From Elmis aenea (lineage: Eukaryota > Arthropoda > Insecta > Coleoptera > Elmidae), in contig OX393583.1 of the NCBI GenBank assembly GCA_947652605.1, positions 7,357,222-7,421,221 of the forward strand: a stretch of DNA of 64,000 nt, read 5' to 3'. Position numbers and translations under genes: made by a program. Within the stretch, counting starts at the first letter, position 1. Each line of letters starts with the position of its first letter. This document shows, piece by piece, positions 9,519 to 19,980 of this stretch. The notes below the pieces were generated by a model that worked only from the letters and a program-made list of their open reading frames with translations, had not been told where the DNA came from and did no database searches.

Positions 9519-10601
9519 CTAGAACAGATCAGTCTCGACAATGGAATCGTTCAATAATTCGTTTACTGTATAGTAACATTTCCGCAGTAAATATTTTTTT
9601 ATCATTTTCTTAAAACTATTAAAATTTAGGTGTTTCACATTATTAGGCATCTTGTTAAACATTTTTTTCTCTATATATACAGGTGATTTTTTAAATTTAC
9701 TTGATTTATGTTGATCAACAACAAATAAATGTCCATGTCTAGTATTATGTGAATGGACATTTTCATTTTTAACATAATTATGTGCATTAATTTTAACGAA
9801 CAAGATTTTATAAATGTAAATGCATGGGAAAGTTAACAAATTATTTTTTACAAAAGTAGGTTTGCAAGTATCTTTGCTAGGTATATTAAAAATTAGTCGA
9901 ATACATCGCTTTTGTGAAACAAATATTCTGTGACAAATTGTACTATCTCCCCACATAACCACGTTATAATTTAAGTGACAGTATATAATTGAGTAATAAA
10001 CATTCAGTAGCGATTTCATGTCAAACGTATTTTTTAAATTTGCAATGGCATAATAACCAGAATTATTTTTTTTGCATACATGGTTAATATGCTCTGACCA
10101 GTTTAGAAACTCGTCCAAGTATAAACCTAAAAATTTTGCACATGTGTTTGATTTTATATTATCAATTTCTATTTTTGGTTTTTTACTAGTACTAAAATTG
10201 ATGTACACAGTCTTGTCTATGTTTAACATAAGGCTATTTGAATAGCACCAATTGTTGAAGTAGTCAATTATGTTTTTGACTTTGATTTTGAGTTCATCAG
10301 GATTCCGCGCCGAGACCGCCACTGTAGTGTCGTCTGCAAACATTTTTATTTTACCGTCAGTTAAGACTTCTGGTAGCTCATTTACAAATATTAAAAACAG
10401 CAGAGGTCCCAGCACGGAACCCTGTGGAACCCCTATATCTATGGTCCCATAATCTGACCTCGTGTTTTCAATTTTTGTGTACAATTGTCTATGACTTAGA
10501 TAGGAACTTAATATTTTTATAATTGGGCCTCTGAACCCGTAACAATGTAATTTTGGTATCTCGTTAACTGTAAGAGCTACAAAGAAGTTTAAATTAAACA
10601 A
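9519..10601 (-). pseudogene. 5'-truncated CR1/Jockey-like LINE ORF2
   Basis: A 360-codon open frame covers the second half of a reverse transcriptase. Visible blocks are YGFRGPIIKILSSYLS, GVPQGSVLGPLLFLIFVNEL, FADDT (catalytic box C), the KTVYINFSTSKK and AKFLGLYLD thumb blocks, and a C-terminal tail of about 150 residues. Motif A with the first catalytic Asp and the endonuclease are missing, because the copy is cut off near 10600. The frame itself is intact, so it is fairly young. It belongs to the same group as the copy at 17026-18086, with a similar C-terminus and a (TAA)n tail. Confidence 0.85.
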
Positions 10602-11187
10602 ATTGCTCGCTAAAAGGTTAAACCTAATTTAAGTTTTTTTTCCACTGAATTTAAGCATGTGATAAACTCCGTCATATTAGAAATTTAAAGTTAAAGTGTG
10701 ATTATTTCCTATTTTATTGCGAAACGGCAAAGGCAACTAACTTACGTTTTGCAGTGTTCGTGAACAAGTTCTAAGGCCGTAACGAAAGCCTTGCTGAATT
10801 AAATTATTTAAATTGCTGTAAGATCAAACTAAGCGAGAAGTTCTGGTGTTATGTAAATAAATTAAGTAATGTAAATTCCAGTATAAAGGGAGTAGAGCAG
10901 AAGGTAACGCATTCTAGGCACGGTTCGACTTTACTAAGTTATGTACACCTACTTGTAGTCATTCGCGGTACGTGTAATGCGTAATTTACCAACTGCAGAT
11001 GAAAAACGGGCTGCGACTAACGATCGGCGAAATACGGCGAGGATCACAACAAACTTCGTTATGACCAACACTTAAATTACTTCATAAATATTGCTAGCAA
11101 TAATTAAGTTGTTAGAGCCTCAATTCCAATGATTTTTCCACCACCCAAAGTTACAAACTTCATGGAAAAATTTTAATTTGTAAAGAT
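10602..11187. other. No recognisable gene
   Basis: Unassigned sequence upstream of the truncated LINE. I see no coding frame, repeat end or RNA gene. Confidence 0.4.
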
Positions 11188-11429
11188 ATTATTCCTTATG
11201 CTGCATTCTATTGTGGCGGTAGGTTATGTAATCGGGTCAAAGAATATCTCAAGGAGGGTAAAAACTAACATCTACAAAACAATTAACACCTATAGTTACG
11301 TACGGGGTGAGATGTGGAAAATGAATCACAAAGAAGGAAAAACATCTCAGGTCTGCAAAAACAAGGTATTACGGACGATATTTTGGGGCAAAAGGGAAAG
11401 AGAACAAATGAGGAACCGGAGAAATTGTA
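11188..11429 (+). pseudogene. LINE ORF2 C-terminal fragment, part 1
   Basis: Reads KTNIYKTINTYSYVRGEMWK and KNKVLRTIFWG, the IYKTIIRPVLTYGSETW and LRRIFGP blocks of RTE/CR1-type reverse transcriptases in decayed form. It stops exactly at the TA before the foldback element at 11430 and resumes after it. Confidence 0.6.
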
Positions 11430-12642
11430 CAGGGTGGACCAAATTCGAATGTTTTACGGGGTATCTCGGTTACCGTAATAAATAGCGAAAATCTGCTTTC
11501 GGTCTCTTGGGCTATTTTTTTGAGAAAATAACGCCTATGCAATCAGATTTTTTCTATCGGATTCCATTTTGGCACTACAGACGAAAAATGAAATTTCATA
11601 ATTTTTGAAAATTTGCTGTAACTTCTTTATTTATTAAATTAGAACAAAATGTTATGGAGGTTTTTTATACAGATTTTTATGCTTAATTTAAAAACAAAAG
11701 TAATTTTCTCTTAACCTCCTCGACTTTCGAGATATGGAGTAAACTTAAATTTTTTTAAATGGAAACCCTAGTTGGCCATGACTTTATGTGAAAGAGTATT
11801 TTTTTAGCTTTTCAAAAATATATAGTTTTATATATTTTTTGCAAAAAATAGCCAAGATATAGCCAATTTTGTAAAAATTCGATCATCAAAGTTAGCCATG
11901 ATTTCGTAAACAAGTGATGTTTGCAATTATTAAACAACTAAACGTCATTTAGAAGTAATTTTTTTAACTTTTAAGCAAATCCGTGTATTATTTTGTATTT
12001 TATAACTGTTTATTGTGGTATTGTGAACATGGCTAAATTTGAACTCTTTGAAAAGTATAATATGTTAGAATATTACTTTTTAAGTGATAAAAACGTAGCG
12101 GTTGTTTCAGAATTTACTTGGCAATGACGTTTAGTTGTTTAATAATTGCAAACATCATTTGTTTCCGAAATCATGGCAAATTTTGATGATCGAATTTTTA
12201 CAAAATTGGCCATATCTTGGCTAATTTTTGCAACAAGTATATAAAACTACATATTTTTGAAAAGCTAAAAAAATACTCTTTCACATAAAGTCATGGCCAA
12301 CTAGGGTTTCCATTTAAAAAAATGTAAGTTACTCCATATCTCGAAAGTCGAGGAGGCTGAGAAAAAATTACTTTTGTTTTTACATTAAGCATAAAAATCT
12401 GTATAAAAAAACCTCCATAACATTTTGTTCTAATTTAATAAATAAAGAAGTTACAGCAAATTTTCAAAAATGATGAAATTTCATTTTTCGTCTGTAGTGC
12501 CAAAATGGAATCCGATAGAAAAAATCTGATTGCATAGGCGTTATTTTCTCAAAAAAATAGCCCAAGAGACCGAAATCAGATTTTTGCTATCTATTACGGT
12601 AACCGAGATACCCTGTAAAACATTCGAATTTGGTCCACCCTG
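11430..12642. mobile_element. 1.2-kb mariner-like foldback element
   Basis: The two arms, about 530 bp each (11430-11960 and 12112-12642), are near-perfect inverted copies; the loop is about 150 bp. Ends are CAGGGTGGACC and its complement, flanked by TA (11428-11429, 12643-12644). It splits a LINE fragment cleanly. The loop has a 32-codon frame resembling the start of the local mariner-like transposases, so the element looks like a derivative of a mariner-like parent made by inverted duplication of one end. Confidence 0.85.
12029..12127 (+). pseudogene. Transposase N-terminal remnant in the foldback loop
   Basis: The 32-codon frame begins MAKFELFEKYNMLEYYF. The FEKYNMLEYYF part matches the YEKYDMLECSI start of the transposase remnant at 13090, whose continuation is a DUF4817-type helix-turn-helix. 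Homology stops after about 17 residues. Confidence 0.5.
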
Positions 12643-12644
12643 TA

Positions 12645-12865
12645 TAGTCAACAAAAATAATTATAATGTAGTGAAGTTACAAAGAATTAGATGGTTGGGA
12701 CATAATATATCAAGAATGTTGAAGAAAAAAATAACGAAACAAATACTTGATAAAGGAATAACGAGAAGAGGGACCAGAGGAGGACCACGGATAAAATGGT
12801 TAAAGGCGGTGGAATAGGGCCTGAAGGAACCAGGAGTTAAAGAATGGAAGAAACTCACAAGGAAT
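12645..12865 (+). pseudogene. LINE ORF2 C-terminal fragment, part 2
   Basis: Reads VVKLQRIRWLGHNISRML, then RRGTRGGPRIKWLKAVE and, past a stop, GVKEWKKLTRN. This is the RWLGHVxRM / GRPxxRW / W..A block that ends RTE-like ORF2 proteins, and continues part 1 across the foldback insertion. Confidence 0.65.
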
Positions 12866-13672
12866 ATTCCAATAAAATATATCATGTGGGGTCGATTTAG
12901 TCATCTTCCTTACATTATAGCAAAAATTAGGTAATTTTTCGTATTTCATTTTTTTCAAGTAGTAGGCTTATTTCATAAAGAATATACCTGGTAAAGCAAA
13001 CTGTCATTATGTTGTTTTAATAATGGTTTGACAGAAATATTTACGTTTAATTGTTGATTGTTGATATTTTTGTACCTTAAAAACACGAAATGGCTTAAGA
13101 ACATTACGAAAAGTATGATATGTTAGAATGTTCTATTCAAAGTAATAATAATTCTGGAGCTGCAAGTGAAACTTATTTTAATCGTTACCCAGAAAGGAGA
13201 CAACCTAATAAATCTATTTTTTAAGGATTAAAACAAAATCTCATTTTGGGGACACACTAAAGACAATTTATATAAAAATTGTAATAATAATATGAATGAA
13301 CTGAGAGAAAATTTTATACAGTGTATTAATTCTATTTCTAATATTTATATTTACAACGCAGTTCAGAGTGTTTCAAGGCGATGTGAATTATGTGTTGCAA
13401 ATAATGGAAGTCAATTTGAAAATTCAATATAAATAGTTTCATATTATTTTTGAATTATTTTCTAGTTTGTATTATTTTAACCAACAGTTAAACGTGATTA
13501 TTTCTGTCAAACTATCGTTGAAACAACAGAATGACAGTTTGTTTTACCAGGTATATTCTTAATGACATAAGCCTACTACTAGAAAAAAATTAAACATGAA
13601 AAATTACCTAATTTTTGCTAAAATGTAAGGAAAATAAATAAATCGACCCTACATGATATATATTATTGGAAT
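12866..13672. mobile_element. Internally deleted mariner-like element with about 200-bp TIRs
   Basis: The ends are inverted repeats of about 180-200 bp (from ATTCCAATAAAATATATCAT at the left), with roughly 85-90 % identity judged by eye. The inside codes for a transposase head joined to a transposase tail. The exact boundary is unclear because AT-rich sequence flanks both ends. Confidence 0.7.
13090..13432 (+). pseudogene. Mariner-like transposase, head joined to tail
   Basis: From ATG 13090 the frame reads, after an early TAA, EHYEKYDMLECSIQS then SGAASETYFNRYPERRQPN, a DUF4817-type N-terminal helix-turn-helix. After a junction near 13240 the frame changes to FWGHTKDNLYKN and runs to CELCVANNGSQFENSI and a stop at 13430-13432, the classical C-terminus of these transposases. 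The whole catalytic middle (the first two Asp) is absent. Junction plus stops make it non-functional. Confidence 0.75.
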
Positions 13673-13709
13673 TGGGAAAAATCCTCTTTCTCGTGATGCC
13701 ACAGCTAAC

Positions 13710-13800
13710 CAGTGATGTGTCGTAATTTACGTCGTAAATTACCACATTAATTACCGTAATTTATCTGTAATTTACCAATTTAAATTAACATAAATTACCA
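13710..13800. repeat. Candidate left end of an hAT element
   Basis: CAGTGATGTGTCG followed by five alternating copies of GTAATTTAC-type motifs. The terminus and repeated subterminal motif fit hAT, and hAT coding sequence follows. No right terminus was found past 15090. Confidence 0.45.
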
Positions 13801-13852
13801 AATTGTTATCGCATTCAGATCAAGTGCAAGATTTTTTACAAAAATAAAAAAA

Positions 13853-14999
13853 ATGGCTCTTGGACCAGTTCATTTTGCTGCAAATTTACTTGACCTATGC
13901 GTGACCCTAACTAAATTTATGGGTAGAAACTTAAATGATGATAAATATGTTAATGCACTTAACTTATATTAACAAACTATCGTCAAATTTAATTAGGGTA
14001 AGTCATATCGGCCAAGTAATGGCTGAGGTGGCTTTGTACAAAGCAAAGGAAGAACTTTTTGCAAAAGATTTTCTATGGACTGCGTCCAGCTCTGGTACAT
14101 TAAGTTCTGTTTTGTGGTGGAAGTCACTTTGCTCAACTACAAGTTTAGGCAAAAGTAGCTACAGAAATATTGAATTGTCCTGTAACAACTTTTGTCAAAG
14201 AAAGATCTCTTTCTGCTTTTGGCAATATTCATAACAAAAAAGAAACAAACTAACAAATGAAAGAGCCGCAAAGTAATTATTTGTTCATTATAATTTAAAA
14301 CTAAGTGAACCCAAAACTTTATGTCAACATAAAGAAGAACCTTGCACTTCTCAGGAATTAAATTCTTTTGCCTTAAGTCTGTTTTATAATATACTATTTT
14401 TTCGTTTAAGAAAATCGTATACGATTTTCTAGTACCGGTGTCAATCAGAAATTAAAAATCTTGAACGAAAAATTCGTAAGAAATTACTACGGCCCTAAAT
14501 GCGTCCAATTTTAGCATGGGCGCAGGCGTATTCTACTACTGTATGACTGTATCTGACCGCATGTTATTTGTGGGTTAGGTTAACTAAAACAATCAAACAA
14601 TGTTAAATACTACTTATTACCGTTATCCCTCACAATTTATTTTGTAAGAATAAATATGTAGAATGGAACAAGCCTTAAATATACTTTAAATTAGAAAATG
14701 ATTCGCTTTCTGTTCTGTGATCAAATTGAACATTTGACATGGTTACTCAAGGTGCCAACAAAATATGATAAAAGTTACTAAAAAGTAACTTAAATATATT
14801 GGAGTTTTCGTACGAAAAAATAGTACAATGTAAATGGTTCATATTTTCTATGCTAAATTCTTGAACGAAATTTTTTATCAAAAATCGTATACGATTTTCT
14901 TAAACGAAAAAATAGTATAGTATAAAACAGACATTAAATGAGTTATTGTCAGTAAGAGAATATGAAACCGATTGTGATTTGAATCCGAATGAAAATTAA
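13853..14999 (+). pseudogene. hAT transposase C-terminal region, interrupted
   Basis: Broken frames read GPVHFAANLLD, VSHIGQVMAEVALYKAKEEL, LWWKSLCSTTSLGK, VATEILNCPVTT, KERSLSAFGNIHNKK and NERAAK, the insertion and C-terminal dimerisation (hATC) region of an hAT transposase. At least two frameshifts and several stops are present. A 557-bp MITE (14377-14933) interrupts it; without it the tail reads FALNELLSVREYETDCDLNP and ends at 14997-14999. AATAAA at 15082-15087 is a possible poly(A) signal. N-terminal BED finger and most of the catalytic core are missing. Confidence 0.8.
14377..14933. mobile_element. TTAA-flanked MITE (piggyBac type)
   Basis: Inverted termini GTCTGTTTTATA / TATAAAACAGAC, with similarity running about 50 bp inward and including the 20-bp palindrome GAAAATCGTATACGATTTTC near each end. 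TTAA lies at 14373-14376 and 14934-14937. Removing the element with one TTAA restores TTTGCC-TTAA-ATGAG, coding FALNE, in the surrounding hAT gene, which fixes both ends. No coding sequence. Confidence 0.85.
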
Positions 15000-15159
15000 A
15001 CAGAAAAATTTATGTGTTGAAATATTAGGTACAATTTTTTATTTTTTATTTTATAATTAGTTTTAACGTTTTGTTATTTACAATAAAAGTTTTTGATTTT
15101 TTATTAATTATTTCTAGTTTAATTACCTACATATTAAATTAGTTTTATTTAAAAAAATA

Positions 15160-15490
15160 CGACTTTGTCACAACTCGAATTTCGTTTTTTTTTTTTGAAA
15201 AATTGTCTACGCCACTGCATTCATATCAAAAAGGTGCATGTAAAACGTTGAAATTATTTTTCTTTATTTTCATAAACAAGTGAGATATAGTCATATAACG
15301 AAAAGTCGAAAAATCGAGTGATATAGGTGATAACTCGAAAACAAAAGACGATAACTAATTTTAGTTTTCACCATTAACTTTTTCTCGAAAAAAAAAATCG
15401 AGAAAGAGAGGTCCGTTTTTCGATACCTCTTATAGTCACCGAGATTCTCTATGAAAACATGGAAATTTTCCCACCCTATACACACAATCT
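15160..15490. repeat. Foldback-family repeat, copy B
   Basis: Related to 8145-8440 with one segment inverted, and to 47238-47350 (inverted). Ends at CACCCTATA near 15474-15480, a worn mariner-type terminus. Confidence 0.55.
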
Positions 15491-16263
15491 CATCGAATTT
15501 AAACCACAACGCGCAAACTTCATCAAAAATTGACGCAAATATGTACAAAAAATTATTTATTAATGCGACACGAAGCCGTTCTTTCCTTTTAAACGAAATG
15601 ATGAAAAATAAACGACGTCTGGAAAGTTAAAACAAAAGCACGACGAACCTCTCTCCGGTTTAAAAGCCTTTTGCACGTTCCCGCTGCAACTACATTTACA
15701 TTTAATTCTACTTAAATAATACATTACAATCCTAAAAGGCACAACTAATTGTGACCCGACATAAATTCTTTTTTTTTACGGCGTCTGAGGTCGCATACGA
15801 TTATTCCGTCCTGAATATTCAGCTTCGCACATCTTATCAGGGTGGCACTACGTTGCGATTTAGCAAGCCATGCATTTTTTACGAGATGTCGCAGTAAAGA
15901 AAGCGTCCTATAGATGTCGGTAGTGAGATTCTACTTCAGACACGTTCTGGCTTTTCGCGAAGTTGACAGTTTTCATCAATTGTTTATTTTCCGGTCCGTT
16001 AAATCCTCTTATTGCTATCAGAGATTGGCGTCGTGAAAAAATCGCTGGTATATTGCAGATTAATTGTTGCCGCACTAGGAGACATAAAAGTAAATAAAAA
16101 CCGTTTTTCAACTGTTTCTGTTAATCGATTTAACAAGTAATGCACCTCGTAAGATCGCACGAACGCAAAAACTAAACGCTGGAGCTTTAACCAAAAATTT
16201 AAGGGTTCGATTTACAAAATCATAGAACTCTCACTCTGTAGTGCGAATTTTAAAACAACTATA
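15491..16263. other. No recognisable gene
   Basis: About 770 bp, somewhat less AT-rich, with only short frames on both strands. Nothing I can name. Confidence 0.4.
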
Positions 16264-16267
16264 AATA

Positions 16268-16690
16268 TACAGGGTGAGTCACGACGGACGCCACGGAGTT
16301 TTATGGCGAAACGACATATATTCTCCAACTTCTGTCGAAGTTAGATTATGTAAGTCAATAAGAGCATTTTAAAATGTTTTCAAACATACAGCGTGCTCCA
16401 AAAAAGCGTGGCATATCAAAGTTATACTTTTTCTTATGGAACACCCTGTATATTTTTACATTTTTGGATTCCTCTTTAAATTTACTTCAAAAAATGTTTA
16501 AGGTTATATGGGTCTAAAGTCGACCGTTTTCGTGAAAACTGCATTTTCATGAAAATGCAGTACTTTCAAAAATTTTCAACATTTACAAACTCTAAAATGT
16601 CTGAAGAAATTCGCTTCTAGATTCGATTGACAATAGATTATTTAACACTTTGCACAACGTACATTTAAAAAATATTATACAGGGTGTTTT
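16268..16690. repeat. Fragments of mariner-like elements
   Basis: TACAGGGTGAG begins at 16268, CACCCTGTA is at 16442-16450 and TACAGGGTGTT at 16678. The stretch 16441-16690 matches the left arm of the element at 19.24 kb. It includes the perfect 22-bp palindrome at 16539-16560 (CTGCATTTTCATGAAAATGC plus AG), which the other copies lack. Confidence 0.6.
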
Positions 16691-16883
16691 TTACGCTTGG
16701 TCAAGCTTGTGAAACATAATCAAGAATTAGAATAACATACCTACACGCAAGGTACAAGAAGATCCGATTAGGAAGAAAAACAAAAATATATTTTTCACTC
16801 TAAGCTAAAAATGTTTGCTTATTTTAGATCGTTGTGTGCATAGACTTGAAGGGCTAATTGATTATGTTGAATAATGGTATATT

Positions 16884-17025
16884 ACACATACCAAGAGTTG
16901 TAAAAGCATATTACGCACGAATGGAAAAGTTGCGTATTTCCACGAGTGCGTAATTGCTTACAACTCGTGTTATGTAGCTTACTTTTTCTACGATCACATA
17001 ATACACACGATTTTAACGGCTTTTT
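16884..17025. repeat. 142-bp direct repeat flanking a LINE, left copy
   Basis: Matches 18092-18233 with a single difference (TTAACGG / TTACCGG). A third, more diverged copy is at 40724-40985. The repeat contains a stem-loop: AGTTGTAAAAGCATATTACG pairs loosely with GCGTAATTGCTTACAACT. It abuts the (TAA)n tail of the LINE. Confidence 0.85.
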
Positions 17026-18086
17026 AATAATAATAATAATTTTATTCATCCTCATAATACAAAAATATGTGTGGGATAAGTCAGTACAAAATTCAATACT
17101 ACACATAGTGCTATACAATATCATACATAAAAAACTCTTCAAGAGAATAAAAAATATGTTTAATTAGCAGGTGTTTTAGTGACCTCTTAAATATTTTCCT
17201 ATTTGTTAATTTCATTTCCCTGGGTACTTTATTAAATACCCTTACACTCATTGTAGTTAAAGATTTCTGGACAATAGTTAATTTAGTTTGTTGAGGTAAC
17301 AATAAATGGCCATATCTCGTCACATATTTAGAATTTCGATTATTCAAACGATCTCTATTGTCAAAGGCATATAAAGCCAATTCTAAAATCAAAAGGTTAG
17401 CTAATGTTAATATTCCCAAATCCCTAAATATATCTTTACATGATTTTCTAGTACTTGTCCCTACCATTGATCGTACAAGTCTTTTTTGGCAAAGAAATAT
17501 TCGTTTGAATTGTGAAGAATTACCCCATAGTAATATCCCATAACTTAACCTAGACTGTGCTTCAGCAAAATACATTTTTTTGAGAACATTAATCTCCAGA
17601 CAATGTGTTAGACATCTTATTTTATAATTTATTACGTTGAGTTTTGTTATTAATTTATCAGCGTGGTCATTCAATTGAAGAGTGTCACTAATAGTAGATA
17701 ACACCCAAAAAACTACAGCTGTTTACAAAATTAATGTTTTCATTATTAATACTTAATGACATTGTATTACTTAAGTTTCTTTGTACAGTGTGAAAAAGAA
17801 TAGCATTCATTTTGTTACAATTCAAAAGAAGTCCATTAAAAGCAAACCACTTATGCAATTTCTCTAACATGTTATTACATCTTATCTCAGTTTCTTGTAA
17901 AGATTAACAGGATACCACAGCAGAAGTATCATCTGCATACATCACCATAAAATAATCTGCTAAAAATTCTACAATATCATTCAAGTACACCAAAAACAAG
18001 AATGGGCCAAGGACAGACCCTTGTGGTACGCCCAGAATTACAGGTAAAGCCCTTGATCTGTAAATCTCACAACTTCCATTTTGGCT
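17026..18086 (-). pseudogene. 5'-truncated CR1/Jockey-like LINE
   Basis: Three minus-strand frames cover the end of ORF2: GVPQGSVLGPFLFLVYLNDI and YADDT (about 17930-18040), NGLLLNCNKMNAI and CSFLGVIYY (about 17700-17860), and the C-terminal region (17111-17704) with LSYGILLWGNSSQFKRIF. Two frameshifts break it. The 3' tail is (TAA)n at 17026-17040. It is truncated just before GVPQGS and flanked by 142-bp direct repeats. Confidence 0.8.
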
Positions 18087-18091
18087 AATAT

Positions 18092-18233
18092 ACACATACC
18101 AAGAGTTGTAAAAGCATATTACGCACGAATGGAAAAGTTGCGTATTTCCACGAGTGCGTAATTGCTTACAACTCGTGTTATGTAGCTTACTTTTTCTACG
18201 ATCACATAATACACACGATTTTACCGGCTTTTT
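18092..18233. repeat. 142-bp direct repeat flanking a LINE, right copy
   Basis: The second copy of 16884-17025. It continues to the right into GGCTAATATACACATGTGAT, as the 40.7-kb copy does, so this side is the undisturbed flank. GGCTAATATACACA also occurs just left of this copy (18083-18096), at the 5' junction of the LINE. Confidence 0.85.
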
Positions 18234-18271
18234 GGCTAATATACACATGTGATTACGTTGTCTTGTCAATT

Positions 18272-18449
18272 TTGACGTAAGTCTACTTTGACATTTCTAG
18301 ACAAGTGTGCGTTTTGCTTACCGTGCGTTATAACTCGCTTACTAGGCATGCAGGTAGTGTTTGACGTGGGTCTACTTCAATCATTTCTTTAAAAAAAAAC
18401 TGTGATTTTTGCTTACCGTGCGTTAAGACTCACTTACTATGCATGCAGG
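18272..18449. repeat. Two imperfect tandem units of about 86 bp
   Basis: GACGTAAGTCTACTTTGACA to GGCATGCAGG is followed by a diverged copy starting GACGTGGGTCTACTTCAAT and ending TATGCATGCAGG. Both contain TTGCTTACCGTGCGTTA. Part of the same family continues in the 40.7-40.99 kb copy. Confidence 0.65.
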
Positions 18450-19235
18450 CTGTACGGTAAGAGTCTTTTACATTAGTGGTCATAGAAAAAATACGATTAC
18501 TTAACAGACGTGTAGTTTCCTTCCAGATTAAGCCAGAAACCTATCAGTACTTCCTTGTTTAAATTGTGATGCGAATGCAGTGCAATCTGTTCACCTAAAG
18601 CAATAATTCGAGTATTCAAACGGAAAAAGAAAGTTTACTTTCTACAACACCCTCGTATAGAAACTGTACAACTCGCATTATTTGTATCTTTAAAGCGTTT
18701 TTCACGCGGATCACGAATTTATTGGAAAACGCGAAATTTCGTGCATGCATTCCCTTGGCATGAGTTATGGGGCTGTGTTCAGATGTAACCGTTAATCATA
18801 AATGTTTTCCGATTCGTAAATCATTAATACATATATTATGAGAATCGTATTTCAAATAACGACAATGGATTTCCTGAGATTACAGCGACTTGCTGTGATT
18901 TGTAGCGATATTGTTAACATTAGCATGACCGCGCGGGCGTGACGCAAAAATTTCGTAGCCGTTTTACGGTCAGCCGAGTTGCTTTTTGTTGTTGCTTGTG
19001 TTTCCGTTAATGCTAAACGTGTCGGTTAAGCATTTCCGGTAGGATTCTCGCTTGTTTTTTTGCTTCTACGTGGAGCTGGCGTTCGCAAATTAGGGAAAGA
19101 AATCCTCAGGGAGTTCGGCTGTCTTTGCTTTCTTCGTTCGCGGAATAATTTTGTTTGCGCAAAAAATCGAACCGAGGGTGGAACTGCATATATTTTCGTT
19201 TTCTTAGGGATCGAAGTTAATTTTTTGGACTTAAC
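18450..19235. other. No recognisable gene
   Basis: Unassigned, with short GC-richer patches near 18900-19050. Overlapping frames on opposite strands near 19026-19250 show no known motif. Confidence 0.4.
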
Positions 19236-19980
19236 GTATACGCGCACCACGACCCTGAGATTCTTCGATAGCTCCTTTATTAATGAAAATATTAAAAAAT
19301 ATTTAATACAAATATTGTGCGAACCTCTGTTCTACATAACCTAAAATTATTTTAAAATATACAGGGTGTTTTGTTTGAGCGGCACATATAAAAATGTAAT
19401 TTTTTTAAATAGAACACCCTGTATATTTTTACCTTTTTGGATTCCTCTTAAAATTTACTTTAAAAAATGTATAAGGTTATATGGGTCTAAAGTCAACCGT
19501 TTTCGCAAAATTTACATTTTTATGAAAATTTTGAGCAATACAGCACTTTCAATTTTTTTTAACATTTAAGTTATTTAAACAAGCAATAAAATTTTGTTTT
19601 AAAATTAGATTGACAATAGATTAATTAACACTTTGCGCTAGCTACATTTAAAAAATATTATACAGGGTGTTTTTTACGCCCGGTCTAATTCGGTAAACTT
19701 TAAACATCGATAAGTAATTTTTCTTAAATACAACACCCTGTATATTTTTACATTTTCTTGTAGAGAATTTAATTGTCTTTCGAAATTATACAGCATGTCC
19801 TATACCTAAAATTTATATTTTTCGAGCTATCTCGATTTTTATTAGTATTACTGAAGCAATTGAAATATTTAAAGTCGGCCATGAAGGTAAACCGTAATTT
19901 TTTAAAGAATTTTGAAACAAAAGAACAAAAGAGCTGCAGCTTTAATTTTAAGCTTAAATTGTACCCCTTTTTCCCGAAAT

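Noticed and set aside
17904..18269. 121-codon minus-strand frame as one protein
   Set aside because: Only its second half is reverse transcriptase; the first half is a chance frame through the 142-bp repeat.
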